From Hirsutella rhossiliensis (lineage: Eukaryota > Ascomycota > Sordariomycetes > Hypocreales > Ophiocordycipitaceae): DNA of 64,000 nucleotides. Shown here in pieces: positions 1 to 10,341 of the stretch; within the stretch, counting starts at the first letter, position 1; each line of letters starts with the position of its first letter. The DNA lies in contig NW_025408674.1 of the NCBI RefSeq assembly GCF_020360975.1, positions 2,976,001 to 3,040,000 on the forward strand, read 5' to 3'. A model generated the notes under the pieces. The model made no database searches and was not told where the DNA came from. It saw only the letters and a list, made by a program, of their open reading frames with translations. The position numbers were made by a program, and so were the translations under genes.

Positions 1-867
1 CTTATAAGGCTAGCGTAATTAAGTTCTATAACTATATAAGCTTTACGCTATCTTCTTATATTATAGTTCCTACTACTTATAAGAGCGTTTCTTTAAAGTT
101 AAGGAGGAATTTACTAAAGGTCTACCTATCCCTCTACTTAAGGGTCTATAGCCTATCCTATGCCTTCTCCTACTTATATATATTGCCGAACGTATATATA
201 AGGTATTAAAAGAAGTCTTATAGGTCGCGTTTACTTTTAAGGCCGCCCTTATCTTAGAATCTAGAGATCTACTATATCTAGGGCTTTAGTAGTATATAAA
301 GAAGCGAATACTACGCTATATTATAATAGCTATTTAGGCCCTATTTCTTATTTATTATAAACTTTATCTATAGCTAGCTAAGGAAGAAGTAAAAGGACTT
401 AAGCTTACTATCTTAAGTTAGCTAAGGAAGCGGCTTTTATATTAATAGTGCCGCCGCTATAACTAGTATTACTAAGGTTATAGGGGTTAACGCTAGTCTT
501 ATAGATAGCTCCCTTAATATAGCGAGAACCTTATTTTTCTCGCTAGCCGTTATACTTTTAATCGCTTCTAGGATAGCTATAATACTTCTTATCCGCTTAA
601 AGGGTAGCGGGGTACTCCCTTAAGGAAGCGGCACCCTTTTTAAGGAGATATCTATTAAATCTATTAGTTAATAGCTTATACTATTATAGAGTAAGTAGAG
701 GCGTATATATAGGTACTATCTATAGGATAATATTAATAAGCTATATAGAGCTCTTCTATACGCGGCTAGCCCGCCCTTATATATATAGGATCCGGCCCTC
801 TATATATAACTATATAGCTTAGGCCGTAGCTTAAGCCTATTACCTATAATAGTTAAAGACTCTTATA
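1..867 (-). mobile_element. Ty3/gypsy element A, copy A1 (5' end, cut by window edge)
   Basis: This stretch aligns by eye over its whole length with 27,140-28,005 and 50,158-51,025, the right-hand ends of two other copies of the same gypsy element. Its own LTR is 682-867. The right end is the 5' end of the element, because reverse transcriptase reads on the minus strand in the full-length copy A3. It would carry leader and early gag sequence. CpA and TpG are almost absent and no frame is open, so it is a RIP-killed copy. The rest of the element lies left of the window. Confidence 0.8.
682..867 (-). repeat. LTR of gypsy A1 (186 bp)
   Basis: It matches the 186-bp LTRs at 27,820-28,005, 44,041-44,226 and 50,840-51,025. 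Read on the minus strand it starts TATAAGAGTC and ends CTCTATAATA, which are RIP forms of canonical TG...CA ends. Confidence 0.85.
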
Positions 868-1369
868 AATCCTTTATCTTTTATAGACTATTGCTCGCTT
901 ACTAATAGACTAATTAGTTAGCTTTCTAGTATATTCTATAGTACTTATAAAGCTCTATTTATAGTATATCTTCCGAACTTAGTAGGTGGTCTAATTATAA
1001 TATAATAGTTAACGTAAGACTATAGGTTTTAGTATAAGTAGTAGATTTAACTAGAATATTCTATGCCCTACCTATTCTCGTATCGCGGATATATTTAGAA
1101 CCGCTAGGCTAAAATAGGTAATAGGGTATCCGTTTTACTCGTAATTAACATATGTATTTTATATATATTTTATTTTATTAGGATAGGCTTATCTTAACCC
1201 GCGTTTCCTAAAAGAAGGTATAGATATTTAGTAAAGGTCTTTATCTTTAAGGGTTATTTCCTTAGACTATATTATAGAGCCTCTTTTTACTAGCTTATTT
1301 TATAGAGCCTCCCTATACCTATTATTTCTTTATAATAGTAAAATAGGAATATAAGGGTATATTCTTATA
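868..1369 (-). repeat. Truncated solo LTR, 697-bp family, reverse copy
   Basis: The reverse complement matches the first ~503 bp of the solo LTRs at 9,640-10,336 and 51,923-52,619. The LTR start is at 1,369. The other end stops exactly at the terminus of gypsy A1, as expected if A1 inserted into this LTR; the missing ~195 bp should then lie beyond A1, left of the window. Sequence to the right (1,370 on) is gypsy A internal, matching around 47,085 in A3. Confidence 0.75.
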
Positions 1370-1706
1370 AAAAATCCCTTATAAAGCTTACTACTATACC
1401 CTACTAACTTAGGTAGCTTATAATACTAAAGTTATAGACGAGCTAGACTAGCTTCCCTTAAAGCTTATTTTATTTATCTAGCTTTAGCGGTCTATCCTTC
1501 TCTTTAGCTTCTATAGTATATAATACGCTTAGTACTTATAGTCTTACTTACTAGTATAAATACCCCTATAAGTAGATATAGTAGTTAGCTACTTATACCT
1601 TTAACTTTAGCTTTAGATCTAAGCGTTAAGCGCTAGACTTTATAGCGCGGCGTATACCCTTATAGGTATAGTCTAGAGCCGCTATCCTATCTTATAAGCG
1701 TTAAAG

Positions 1707-1875
1707 TATAAGAGTCTAGGCGTTGCCTAGATAGTTAATAAGTATAGTTAATTAATAAGCTAGGCAGCTTAGTTAATTCGTTACCTTTTATCGCGTACGT
1801 ATAACACGCCGTACGTAGTAGAGGGGGGTAGTAGCGCGACTATAGCCTATGCCCTCTTAGGTCTACTCTATAATA
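1707..1875 (+). repeat. Left LTR of the 547-bp TRIM
   Basis: It is nearly identical to 2,085-2,253; the differences seen are RIP-type (ACACGCC versus ATACGCC, CTATGCC versus CTATACC). Confidence 0.85.
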
Positions 1876-1902
1876 TATTAACTAAGCTACCTACTAGTCG
1901 TA

Positions 1903-1913
1903 GGTTCGAGTCC
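1903..1913 (+). promoter_or_regulatory. Pol III B-box-like motif inside TRIM
   Basis: GGTTCGAGTCC fits the tRNA-gene B-box consensus GGTTCGANTCC. The flanking sequence resembles a tRNA T-arm, but the stem does not pair well and there is no convincing full tRNA. It may be captured tRNA sequence. Confidence 0.4.
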
Positions 1914-2084
1914 CCGTGCGTAAGGCTAGATAGGCGCGTATATATACGGGCGCCGTAGCCTAGAGGCGTATGCATAGCGTAGGTAGCGGGGGATCTTAAC
2001 CTAGGCTAATAGGTAGTGCGGCACCTAGGGGTAATAGCCTGTTAACTAAGGGAGTAACGGAAGAGAGCGCGGGAAGAAACTATA

Positions 2085-2253
2085 TATAAGAGTCTAGGCG
2101 TTGCCTAGATAGTTAATAAGTATAGTTAATTAATAAGCTAGGTAGCTTAGTTAATTCGTTACCTTTTATCGCGTACGTATAATACGCCGTACGTAGTAGA
2201 GGGGGGTAGTAGCGCGACTATAGCCTATACCCTCTTAGGTCTACTCTATAATA
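2085..2253 (+). repeat. Right LTR of the 547-bp TRIM
   Basis: This is the second copy of the 169-bp repeat. It is followed directly by the target duplication TAAAG and by gypsy A2 sequence resuming in register. Confidence 0.85.
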
Positions 2254-2803
2254 TAAAGGGCCTTATCTTAAAATACTCTCGCCGCGCGCGCCCTTAGGCC
2301 GGTCTATCCCTCCTTACTAGGCTAAGGTAAAAGTATAAGGGAAAGCTCGTTTAATAGTAAAGGTATAAAGGAAAGCTTATCCGCTAGCACCGCGCTTTCT
2401 TTTACTAAGGAAGCTCTTATATAAGTCTATAGCGCTTCTTATAGGATAAGCTATAGATCCTAGGCCTTAATATCCGCTCCTATCGGCCGGTCTTAATCCT
2501 TTTAAGAAAGCGCGTTTAGGACTATAAAGTCCTACTTAAAGTAGTACTTAATTAAGAAGTTAAAGCGTAAGAGATACTCCGCTTAGCGGGCTTACTACTC
2601 TAAGAGGTACTAATAAGTTATAAAGTACTTAAGGTTCTTATAGTCTATAAGAACCTTAAAGCTCTTATAGCTCTAGAGCTCTACTTATTATTACTTAAGG
2701 TAGCTAATAATTACTAGTATCTCTTTATTATAAATAGCGTAATTTTACTTTACTAGGGTTAGCTTATAGGAGTAAAACGCTATTAGTTACTTCTACTTAT
2801 CTA

Positions 2804-2904
2804 CCCGTTGATCTTGGTGTGGGGCCACAGCAGCCCAACTAAGTGTCTTCGCCACTTAGTTGGCCCAAAAAATCCGGCACAGCCCAAAAAATCCGGCACA
2901 GCAG
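2804..2904 (+). repeat. Left terminal inverted repeat (101 bp)
   Basis: It starts CCCGTTGATCTTGG. It contains an internal perfect palindrome, CCAACTAAGTG and its complement separated by 7 bases, able to form a hairpin. It also has two tandem copies of a 19-bp unit containing AAAAAATCCGGCACA. Confidence 0.9.
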
Positions 2905-3173
2905 GGTCCTCAATTTGGGGTGCAAAATCAAGGGAAATTCTACGCTTCGCTTCATGGTGCCGTCAATGCGACTTCAAATAGCTAAAATATACATGTGATC
3001 AATAGCTGCGGATCACCTAAAGACGCAAGTAACAACGAAAAGTGAAAAAAATCACGTCTTTGGGCCTATTTAGAGCTGCCGCCTTCCAGTCGAAGAGATA
3101 GGAAGACCGCGTTTGTGAGTCCAAATAGACGTATTATGTAGTAATTTCGCCTGTTGTGCGTCTCTGAGCTATT

Positions 3174-5398
3174 TTATCCATACCTGTGTTCCTGGAGCGT
3201 CTGCTGTATCTTGTTGGACGATCGGGTGCGCGGTCGAGGGCATGGTGTATCGACTACCGCTTCAACCGCTGCTAACGGCGGCGATGAGGGTATATTCTCT
3301 TGCGTGTCGAGTAAATTGTCCTCGTCTTCATCGTCGGCGCCATCCTCACTATGTTTGTCAAGATCGAGGCCTGTGAAATAGACGGTATCGTCACTGCCGG
3401 GCAACGACGACATATCTGTAAGTGGGCGAGGTCGGGTCGCTGCGCGCCCTGACATCTCTGGCGGAGTTATTTCTCTTCGTGGTATCATAGAAAAGGATTC
3501 CTTGGATGGCTCTTTGAGCTCCCGCATGAGGGTATCGCAACTTTGCTCCAGAGTGTAGAACTCAACGTCTCGTCCCGTAAACTCTAGCCAGGGCTTAAAG
3601 TTCAATGTCTTGACTCTGCCATTGACTAACTGCTTCTTCCCGACTTTATAGTCTTCTCGGATCTTCTGCATCTCTCCACGAACTCGTTTAAGATGCATCC
3701 TTATCTCCTGGCGCGTTTGAAGCCGGGTTTGCTTTGCCTGGAGCTCCTCATACTCCCGGGTGATGTCGGCCATGCTGGAGCTCGTGATAAACTCTCCGCG
3801 CGGCCTGACAATCTTGCCTCTCTTCATTCGATTCGCATACGCCTGGGTTCGGCTATTCTTATCGCTGACTATGCCCTGGGAATGTGACGCCATCGCGATA
3901 GACTCGGTGTTCACTTTCGCAAGAACCCGCAAGTTTTCTCGTGATGGCGAGCTCATGAGGGGCCCATACCGTTGCCGGATATCATTGAGGGCATCCGCGG
4001 CGACTTGGAAACGCGTCTCCGAGGGTAGGAGCGAGGCGTATGCAGGATTGATCGGCTGCTGTTGTCGTAGCTGCTCGTGGAGGATCTTGGTGATCACCGG
4101 CGCTGGGTCGACAGGAAAGAGGCCTGTTTTTTCAAATGCCGCCATAATGTTATGCCGCGTGAAGCCAGCCTCATATACGTCCTGAAAAGCTGTGAGGAAG
4201 TTGACCCGCGAAAATGATATGTTGCCTTCTGCGAGCGACTTCCGAAGCGCTTTCTGATGTGCTGACTTTAGTGGCTGGAATACCCCAACATCAAGCGGCT
4301 GCATGAGGTGGGTGGAATGTGGAGGGAAAATAGCAATGATGATATCAAACTTGATACAATACTCAGCAAAGTCAAGGGTGGTATGCCCTGTAAAGCCATC
4401 CACAACAAGCAATCGGTAGATCTTCTCGTCGTCAGGCCGTTGGTTTGGCGGCGCCTCCACGCGACTCATCCCCATGTTGGGGCGCCGAAGATGCTCGTCA
4501 CAGCCGAACCACTCTTCCAGCGAATTTCCTGACTGTTTTGCTTGCGCTGACGATGCCCAAGACCAGCAGTTGAAATGCCTTGCCCACTCAAGGTGTATCT
4601 CTGCGTTGGAAAAGCCAGTTGGCGACTGGGCAAACCGTACGCCTGTCATGATGTCGATGCCGGCCCAGTTGGTGGTAGGGTAATGTTGGAAAACAAGCCA
4701 GGGTGGAAGAGAGTCCCCCACTGCGTTAACTGAGGCAATTACCGTGCAGGATTCTCGGTTTGCTGGGTCTAAAACTCGGGGCCGGGTGCTCTTGACTCTA
4801 GTGGTGCGCGTGATGAGAACTTGGATGCGTTCTCGCAGGCACCCAATGCGTATTCCGGCCTCGTCTTCATTCCAGATCTCTGAACTGCCAATACGGTAGC
4901 TGGTGATGATTTCTCGAAGCTTTGAGTAGAAAAATTCGACTTCTTCTACCCCGTGGCTTCAAAGGACTTCCGGGCTCGTTCAACTGCTTTGAGATACGTC
5001 TTCGCGATCGCAGGATGACTTCCACGCCAATTGTCAAGCCAACTTGACGAGACCGGGCGGGCATTGGGATCTCGACGCATTCTTATTGCATTTGCAACAG
5101 CTTCAAGTTGCTCTCTCGTGGCGGGCATGCCGGTGCGTTCCATCCACTGTACATACGCAACCAGGGCGTCGTCTTCGTCCTCCGTCAGCGCCAATGGACG
5201 CCCTGGAGCACGGGAAAAGGGTTTCTTGAAATTAATGGCTCTCTGTACGGATGAGCTCTTCACATTGTAACGGATGGCCGCATCTCGCACGGAAAGAGGC
5301 GTTCTTTTTGGTGTTGTTGAGCGACGAACATCGGCTCTGGGGTCGCGACGAGACGCCAGAACGGCTTTTGCCTCCAGGGTAGCCATGTTATCTGTCAT
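3174..5398 (-). pseudogene. pogo/Fot1-class transposase, one frameshift
   Basis: DDE transposase that would cut and paste the surrounding element in the nucleus. The most likely start is the ATG at 5,396-5,398; an earlier TTG extends the frame but is less likely. The N-terminal part (about residues 25-145) is helix-turn-helix DNA-binding sequence of the Psq/CENP-B type. The catalytic triad is visible: NEDEAG near 4,862, VVDG at about 4,398 and QPLD about 36 residues later, a DD35D arrangement as in Fot1/pogo. The C-terminal part has a charged helical stretch and an acidic tail. The frame (about 740 residues, longer than typical Fot1) is broken once, by an apparent 1-nt loss near 4,950: the upstream frame hits TAG at 4,946-4,948, while the next frame reads without a stop through to 3,174. 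Otherwise it is intact. Confidence 0.9.
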
Positions 5399-5488
5399 AA
5401 TGTATTCCGGCAAAAAGATACGTAAATAAAGTCAAGTTGCGCGAGAAAACGCGGTTGAGATGCATAGGGTTGACGTTTTGGAGGTGGG

Positions 5489-5589
5489 CTGCTGTGCCGG
5501 ATTTTTTGGGCTGTGCCGGATTTTTTGGGCCAACTAAGTGGCGAAGACACTTAGTTGGGCTGCTGTGGCCCCACACCAAGATCAACGGG
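5489..5589 (-). repeat. Right terminal inverted repeat (101 bp)
   Basis: This is an exact reverse complement of 2,804-2,904 as far as can be read, with the same internal palindrome and 19-bp doublet. Identity ends where one side reads GGTCCTC and the other CCCACC. Confidence 0.9.
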
Positions 5590-6445
5590 TACCTCTTAAG
5601 AGAGCGTTCCTTTAAGTACCTAGCTACTATAGTTTACTTCGACTAACGTAGACTAGTTAAAGTCTTACTAAAGTAGTACTATAGCTTATAAGAATAAGTC
5701 CTTAAGTATATAGAACGCTCCTTCCTATATAGGCCCTTAATAAAAAGCGGTTTATTTCCTAGTAATTTTATTTAAGGGCATTATAATATAAGAGAAGCCC
5801 TTAATAAATATCCTATAATAGTTCGCGAACCTAAAAAAGCTTTATATACTTATTTATATAGTTAGGGCCGCTTAGTCTTAGATCGCTTAGATCTTTATAA
5901 GATCCGCCTATATACCTATACTTATATAGATAATAAAGCCTAGGTACTTAACCCTCTTAACCTTAAATTCGTACTTATCTAAGTTAAAGTAGAGCCTATA
6001 AAGTTAAAGGCGCTTTAAGACCCTTTATACTTTTTATATATAGTCTTTATAAGAGCCGCTTTTATAGATAAGGATATTATCTATATATATAGAGGTAAAC
6101 TTATTAAGGAAGTCTTAAAGTATATTATTAATATAATACTAAAAAGTAGCGGGCGCTCTTAAGAGGCTAAAGAGCGTTTTAAGCTACTTAAATAAGCTAT
6201 AGTATATATAGAACGCTATCTTTTACTTATTACCCTCTAAGATCTATACTTTATAAAACGCCTATTTTATATCTAGCTTTATAAACTACTTTACTTTTAA
6301 GAGGTTATAAAGCGTATCTAAGATTAAGGGTAAGGGGTAGCGGTTTAGCCTTATAATTATATTTAGAGCTTATAGTTATAATAAAACTATATCCCGCCCC
6401 TTAGTTTATATATAAATAGGACTAGCGCTCTTACTTTAAAGCTAC

Positions 6446-6820
6446 TTTAATAGGTAAGATCGTACCCTTATAGATATTAGCCCGTTAAAGGGATAAGACC
6501 CTTAGTACTCCCCTTTTAACTTACTTCTAAGTATACTTAAAGGCGTTATAAAGACCTTAATTATCTAATTAAGTATCTTCCTTAATTATAGTTAATTTAA
6601 ATTTTTATTTTCCCCTTTAAAGTAAAGACTACTAGTTACGCGACTTTAATAGAAATAAAGAGGTATAAAGTAAAGAAATCTCTAAGACTTATATTTATAA
6701 CCTAAGGCCCTTAGAGCTATATATAGGACCGATAATTAGATAATTATATAGCTAATTACTTTACTAATCCTTAGCTATATACTATACGTGCTTTAGGTAT
6801 ATACCTTTATCCTTATTAAA
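6446..6820 (+). repeat. 5' LTR of gypsy B
   Basis: It matches 25,386-25,761 with scattered, mostly RIP-type differences. Ends are TTTAATAGG and TTATTAAA. Confidence 0.85.
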
Positions 6821-6999
6821 ACTAGTCTTTAAGGCGTAAACTTATTATTCCGTTCTATTTATATAGCGATAAGTAGCTTTACAAAGCTAAGAATACTTAG
6901 AGGACGATAGTACTATTTAGAAAAAATAAAATCTAGGGATTTAATAATTAAAGTAGTAACTACCTTAATAGCTAGAGTTAGGGACCTAATAAGGCGATA

Positions 7000-8700
7000 G
7001 ACTTACTAGGAAATAAATAATTAGATAATACCTTTACTAGTAGTAAAGGAAAAGTAATAAGCTAATACTAAAAACCCTTAAGCTCCTATTATCGGCCCTA
7101 TAACCCTTAATACTAGCGACTTAGTTAAGAAGCTATAATCCTTATATAATACTTTAAAAGATATAAATAATAATAATAGCGTAATCTAGACCGTTTTAAA
7201 ACCCTACTAAGACCTCTTACTTATATACGTACTAATAATACTAATATAGGTACTAATAAAGGATACATTAATAACCTTAACCTTAGCTCTCCTTTACGCG
7301 GTAGCTTATAAAGAACGCTTACCTCCCGCTAATAAATAAGAAAGTAAGTAATAAGATAGTTATAATAAGATATCCTTTAACTTTAAAAACTCTAACTTTA
7401 AATTTTATAACCTTATAATCTATAAGTATACTATATCTAGAAACGCTAGCCGTTAAGAGGGATTATTTAATCTTACTATTAGCGATATAAAGAAAATTAA
7501 GGTAGATATTAATAAGATTACTAATAGACTTAGAGATATACTTACTAAAAGCTAAGATAACCTTATAGGAAGACTCTACTAACTATAACTCTTACTTATT
7601 AGTAAATTTAATAGTAAAAATATAACTAAATTCCTTAAGAAGTTTAAATAGGAGATATATATTAACTATATCTATAATAAGGATAAAATAGACTAGCTTA
7701 AAGCCTATATCTCCTTTATATAAGCCCTTACTATTAAAATTCTTATAAATAGACTTACTTAAGAAGAAGTAAAAAAGAGACTCCTTTAATATTACTATAT
7801 ATATAATATTAAATAACTAGAAACTACTAATAACCGCTTAAACTATTATAATACTAAAAAGCTTAAGACTATTATAAAAGTTATAGAATAGCTTAGTCTT
7901 TACTTATACTTATAGTATAAGGTATAACTTAATAGCTAGGAAGAATCTATAGTTTAGTTATACTTTATCTACTATATAATACTAAAGGAGCTTATTAATA
8001 ACGTTATAAAGAGAAATAAGAAGATATTTAAAGTTATCTTAAAACTCCTATATAAAAGCTATATCTATATAATTAATAACTACTTAGTACCTTACTAGGA
8101 CGTTAAGCGACGAGATATAGTATCTAAAGTCTATAATTAAAAGCTTAAGAACCTAAAGAAAGACTATCTCTTTAAGGAAATTAATAAAGTAATAAAGGAA
8201 GCTAAATCTAATAAGGGCGAAGGAAAACTTCTTAAAGAGTTAAAGAAAATAAATAAGAAACCTAGATAGCCTATAAAGGAGATCTTAGATTTAATAAAAG
8301 CCTTTAAAGATATAAAGATTAACCTTACTCGCTAATAAGAGTAGATATTTAATAAGCTTAATAGGGAATAAAAACGCGTTAGTAGTAAAAGCTACTCTTT
8401 AAGTTATAGGTAAGGAGGTAGCGTAAATACTATTAGATTTTACTACCTATCTTATTAATATATATAGTTTTAGGTTAATACTTTTAACCGGCCTAAGAGA
8501 TACTTTTATTATAGTAAAGAAGGATACTACCCTAATAAGTATAAAGTATACTTTTAAGACTATAAGATCGGATTTATAATATATAAAGTAGTAAATAAGA
8601 CTCTTTACCTTAAAAGAAAAGATAATAAAAGCGTAATTCCCTTAGTACTTACTAATAGGTTTTCTTAAATAGGTATATATATTTAAAGGCTTATTATATA
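7000..8700 (+). pseudogene. gag remnant of gypsy B
   Basis: Plus-strand frame of a nucleocapsid protein with many RIP stops; its limits are approximate. At 8,501-8,542 the spacing of a CX2CX4HX4C zinc knuckle is kept exactly, but all four metal ligands now read Tyr (YFYYSKEGYYPNKY). TGC/TGT to TAC/TAT and CAC/CAT to TAC/TAT changes at each site are what RIP would cause. The upstream part is Lys/Asn/Glu-rich, as is common for RIPped gag. It lies between the 5' LTR and the pol remnant. Confidence 0.65.
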
Positions 8701-9639
8701 CTAGGTAGATATATAGCTAGACTCCTTTATATTACTACTTATAAAATAAGTTAAAGCTATAGTTATACTATCTTACTTAAATTAAGCTATTAGTAAAAGA
8801 GAATCCGGTTTCCTAAACTAGTTTTAAAGATATAATAGCCTATATAAATAGAAGCTAAGGAATCTAAAAGTAAGCGATATAAGAAAAGAAGTAAGAAGGA
8901 TATCGGTTATTATAATTATAGATAATATATAATAAAGCGATATATATAATTAGATAATCTATATAACTATAATAAGGATTAATACCTATAAGGGGAAAAG
9001 ATAAAGAGTTAAAGAGAACGTAAAGGAAATCGAGATAACGAGAATAGTAAAAACTAGCTTAAATATTATCCCTATATACTATAGATATAGAGTAGATCTA
9101 GATAAAAAGTTCGATAGACTTATAGATAAAATCGTTAGAGAAATTATATATAAAAGAATCCCGATCCTTTTAAATTACCTAATTAACTTTATTCTTTAAC
9201 TAAGTAAGAGACTTAGTATAAGATATATAAATATAGCCTAAGGTATAGAAAATACTAAATTCTAGACCTTAGAAAAAGTAAAGAGTAATATAAGACCTTA
9301 TAGAGCTATAATAATAGTTATAAAAGTAGCTAAAGATAATATAAAAAGTAGTTTACTCCTCCTTAAATATCTATAAGGAAAACTTATAGTAGCTTTAGTA
9401 TAAGTTAAAGAATAAGATAAAGAATACTAGGTTAAACTAATTAAGCTTACTTACCTTACTTATAAAGAATCGGATTATAAGTGCCTTAAAGTTTAATAAG
9501 TACTAAAGGAAGTTAGGTTTATAACTAATACGATTAGTATAATATAACTAGCTTAAGGACTATTTAATTAATAAACTCTAAGGGTAATAAAACTAAAGAA
9601 AGATAAATTTATTATATTAAAAGTAGTACTCTTAATAAG

Positions 9640-10336
9640 TATAAGAATATACCCTTATATTCCTATTTTACTATTATAAAGAAATAATAAGCATAGGGAG
9701 GCTTTATAAAATAAGCTAGTAAAAAGAGGCTCTATAATATAGTCTAAGGGAATAACCCTTAAAAGATAAAGACCTCTACTAGACATCTATACCTTCTTCT
9801 AGGAAAAGCGGGTTCGGATAAGCTTATCCTTATAAATAAAAATATGCATTTTATATATAAGTTAATTACGAGCAGAAAGGATACCCTATTGCCTATTTTA
9901 GCCTAGCGGTTCCGAAGATATCTGCGATATAAGAATAGGTAGGGCATAGAACATTCTAGTTAAATCTACTACTTATACTAGAACCTATAGTCTTACGTTA
10001 ACCATTACGTTATAATTAGACCACCTACTAAGTTAGGAAGATATACTATAGATAGAGCTTTTTAAGCACTATAGAATATACTAGAAAGCTAACTAATTAG
10101 TTTACTAGTAAGCGAGCAATAGTCTATAAAAGACGAAGGATTTCCCTAGGAGTAGTAGATAGAATAAGTAAGTTCGTAAGTATCTTTTGCAACGCTATTC
10201 TTTTAATATATTATTCGGCTCCTTATATACTCGTTATAAATTCCGGATAAAATCCTACCCTATACTCCTTCGACTAATCTTTCCGCTTACGTTATCGATT
10301 ACCTAATTCTACGCTTATTGCTTATAGCTTCTTTTA
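9640..10336 (+). repeat. Solo LTR, 697 bp, inside gypsy B
   Basis: It matches 51,923-52,619 over its full 697 bp and is flanked by the 5-bp duplication ATAAG (9,635-9,639 and 10,337-10,341). Ends are TATAAGAATA...CTTCTTTTA. No interior or second LTR is present, so it is what remains after LTR-LTR recombination. It lies between the gag and protease/RT remnants of gypsy B. Confidence 0.85.
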
Positions 10337-10341
10337 ATAAG

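Larger units (their letters stand above)
1707..2253 (+). mobile_element. TRIM-like miniature LTR retroelement (547 bp)
   Basis: Two 169-bp direct repeats (1,707-1,875 and 2,085-2,253) bracket a 209-bp interior with no coding capacity. The element is flanked by the 5-bp target duplication TAAAG (1,702-1,706 and 2,254-2,258). Copy A3 near 47,405 has the empty site, GCGTTAAAGGGCC. The LTR ends (TATAAGAGTC...CTCTATAATA) are the same as those of gypsy A, although the LTR body differs. A purine-rich tract (GCGCGGGAAGAAAC) lies just before the right LTR and suggests plus orientation. It cannot encode its own proteins, so it would have moved with those of another element, plausibly gypsy A. Confidence 0.85.
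2804..5589 (-). mobile_element. pogo/Fot1-class DNA transposon, nearly intact (2,786 bp)
   Basis: The element is bounded by perfect 101-bp terminal inverted repeats (2,804-2,904 and 5,489-5,589) and flanked by TA dinucleotides (2,802-2,803 and 5,590-5,591). The empty site in A3 near 47,930 reads ATCTACCTCTT, showing a clean TA-targeted insertion into gypsy A2. TA duplication is the mark of the Tc1-mariner-pogo superfamily. Base composition is normal, with many CpA and TpG, in sharp contrast to the surrounding host element, so it arrived after RIP had acted or escaped it. It carries one transposase frame on the minus strand. Confidence 0.95.
1370..6445 (-). mobile_element. Ty3/gypsy element A, copy A2, left segment (pol region)
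   Basis: This is colinear with 47,085-48,780 of the full-length copy A3, apart from two insertions (1,707-2,253 and 2,804-5,589). The minus strand encodes the remains of integrase, RNase H and reverse transcriptase. The RT palm can be followed at about 6,000-6,350. Frames are broken by TAG/TAA stops and CpA/TpG are depleted. The element resumes at 25,762 after the gypsy B insertion, and the junctions can be checked against the uninterrupted A3 sequence. Confidence 0.8.

Noticed and set aside
1876..1930. Possible tRNA gene
   Set aside because: There is a good B-box but no acceptor or anticodon pairing, and the T-stem does not pair; treated as tRNA-like sequence in a TRIM.
1708..2256. CRISPR-like or tandem repeat array
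   Set aside because: There are only two copies of a long repeat, with target duplication; this is an LTR pair.
3693..4185. Plus-strand frames inside the 2,804-5,589 transposon
   Set aside because: They are shadows of the minus-strand transposase, with no independent motif.
3174..4721. Separate 515-aa protein as an independent gene
   Set aside because: The apparent start at 4,719-4,721 is GTG, and the same frame continues upstream with transposase motifs to a frameshift near 4,950; it is the C-terminal part of one transposase.
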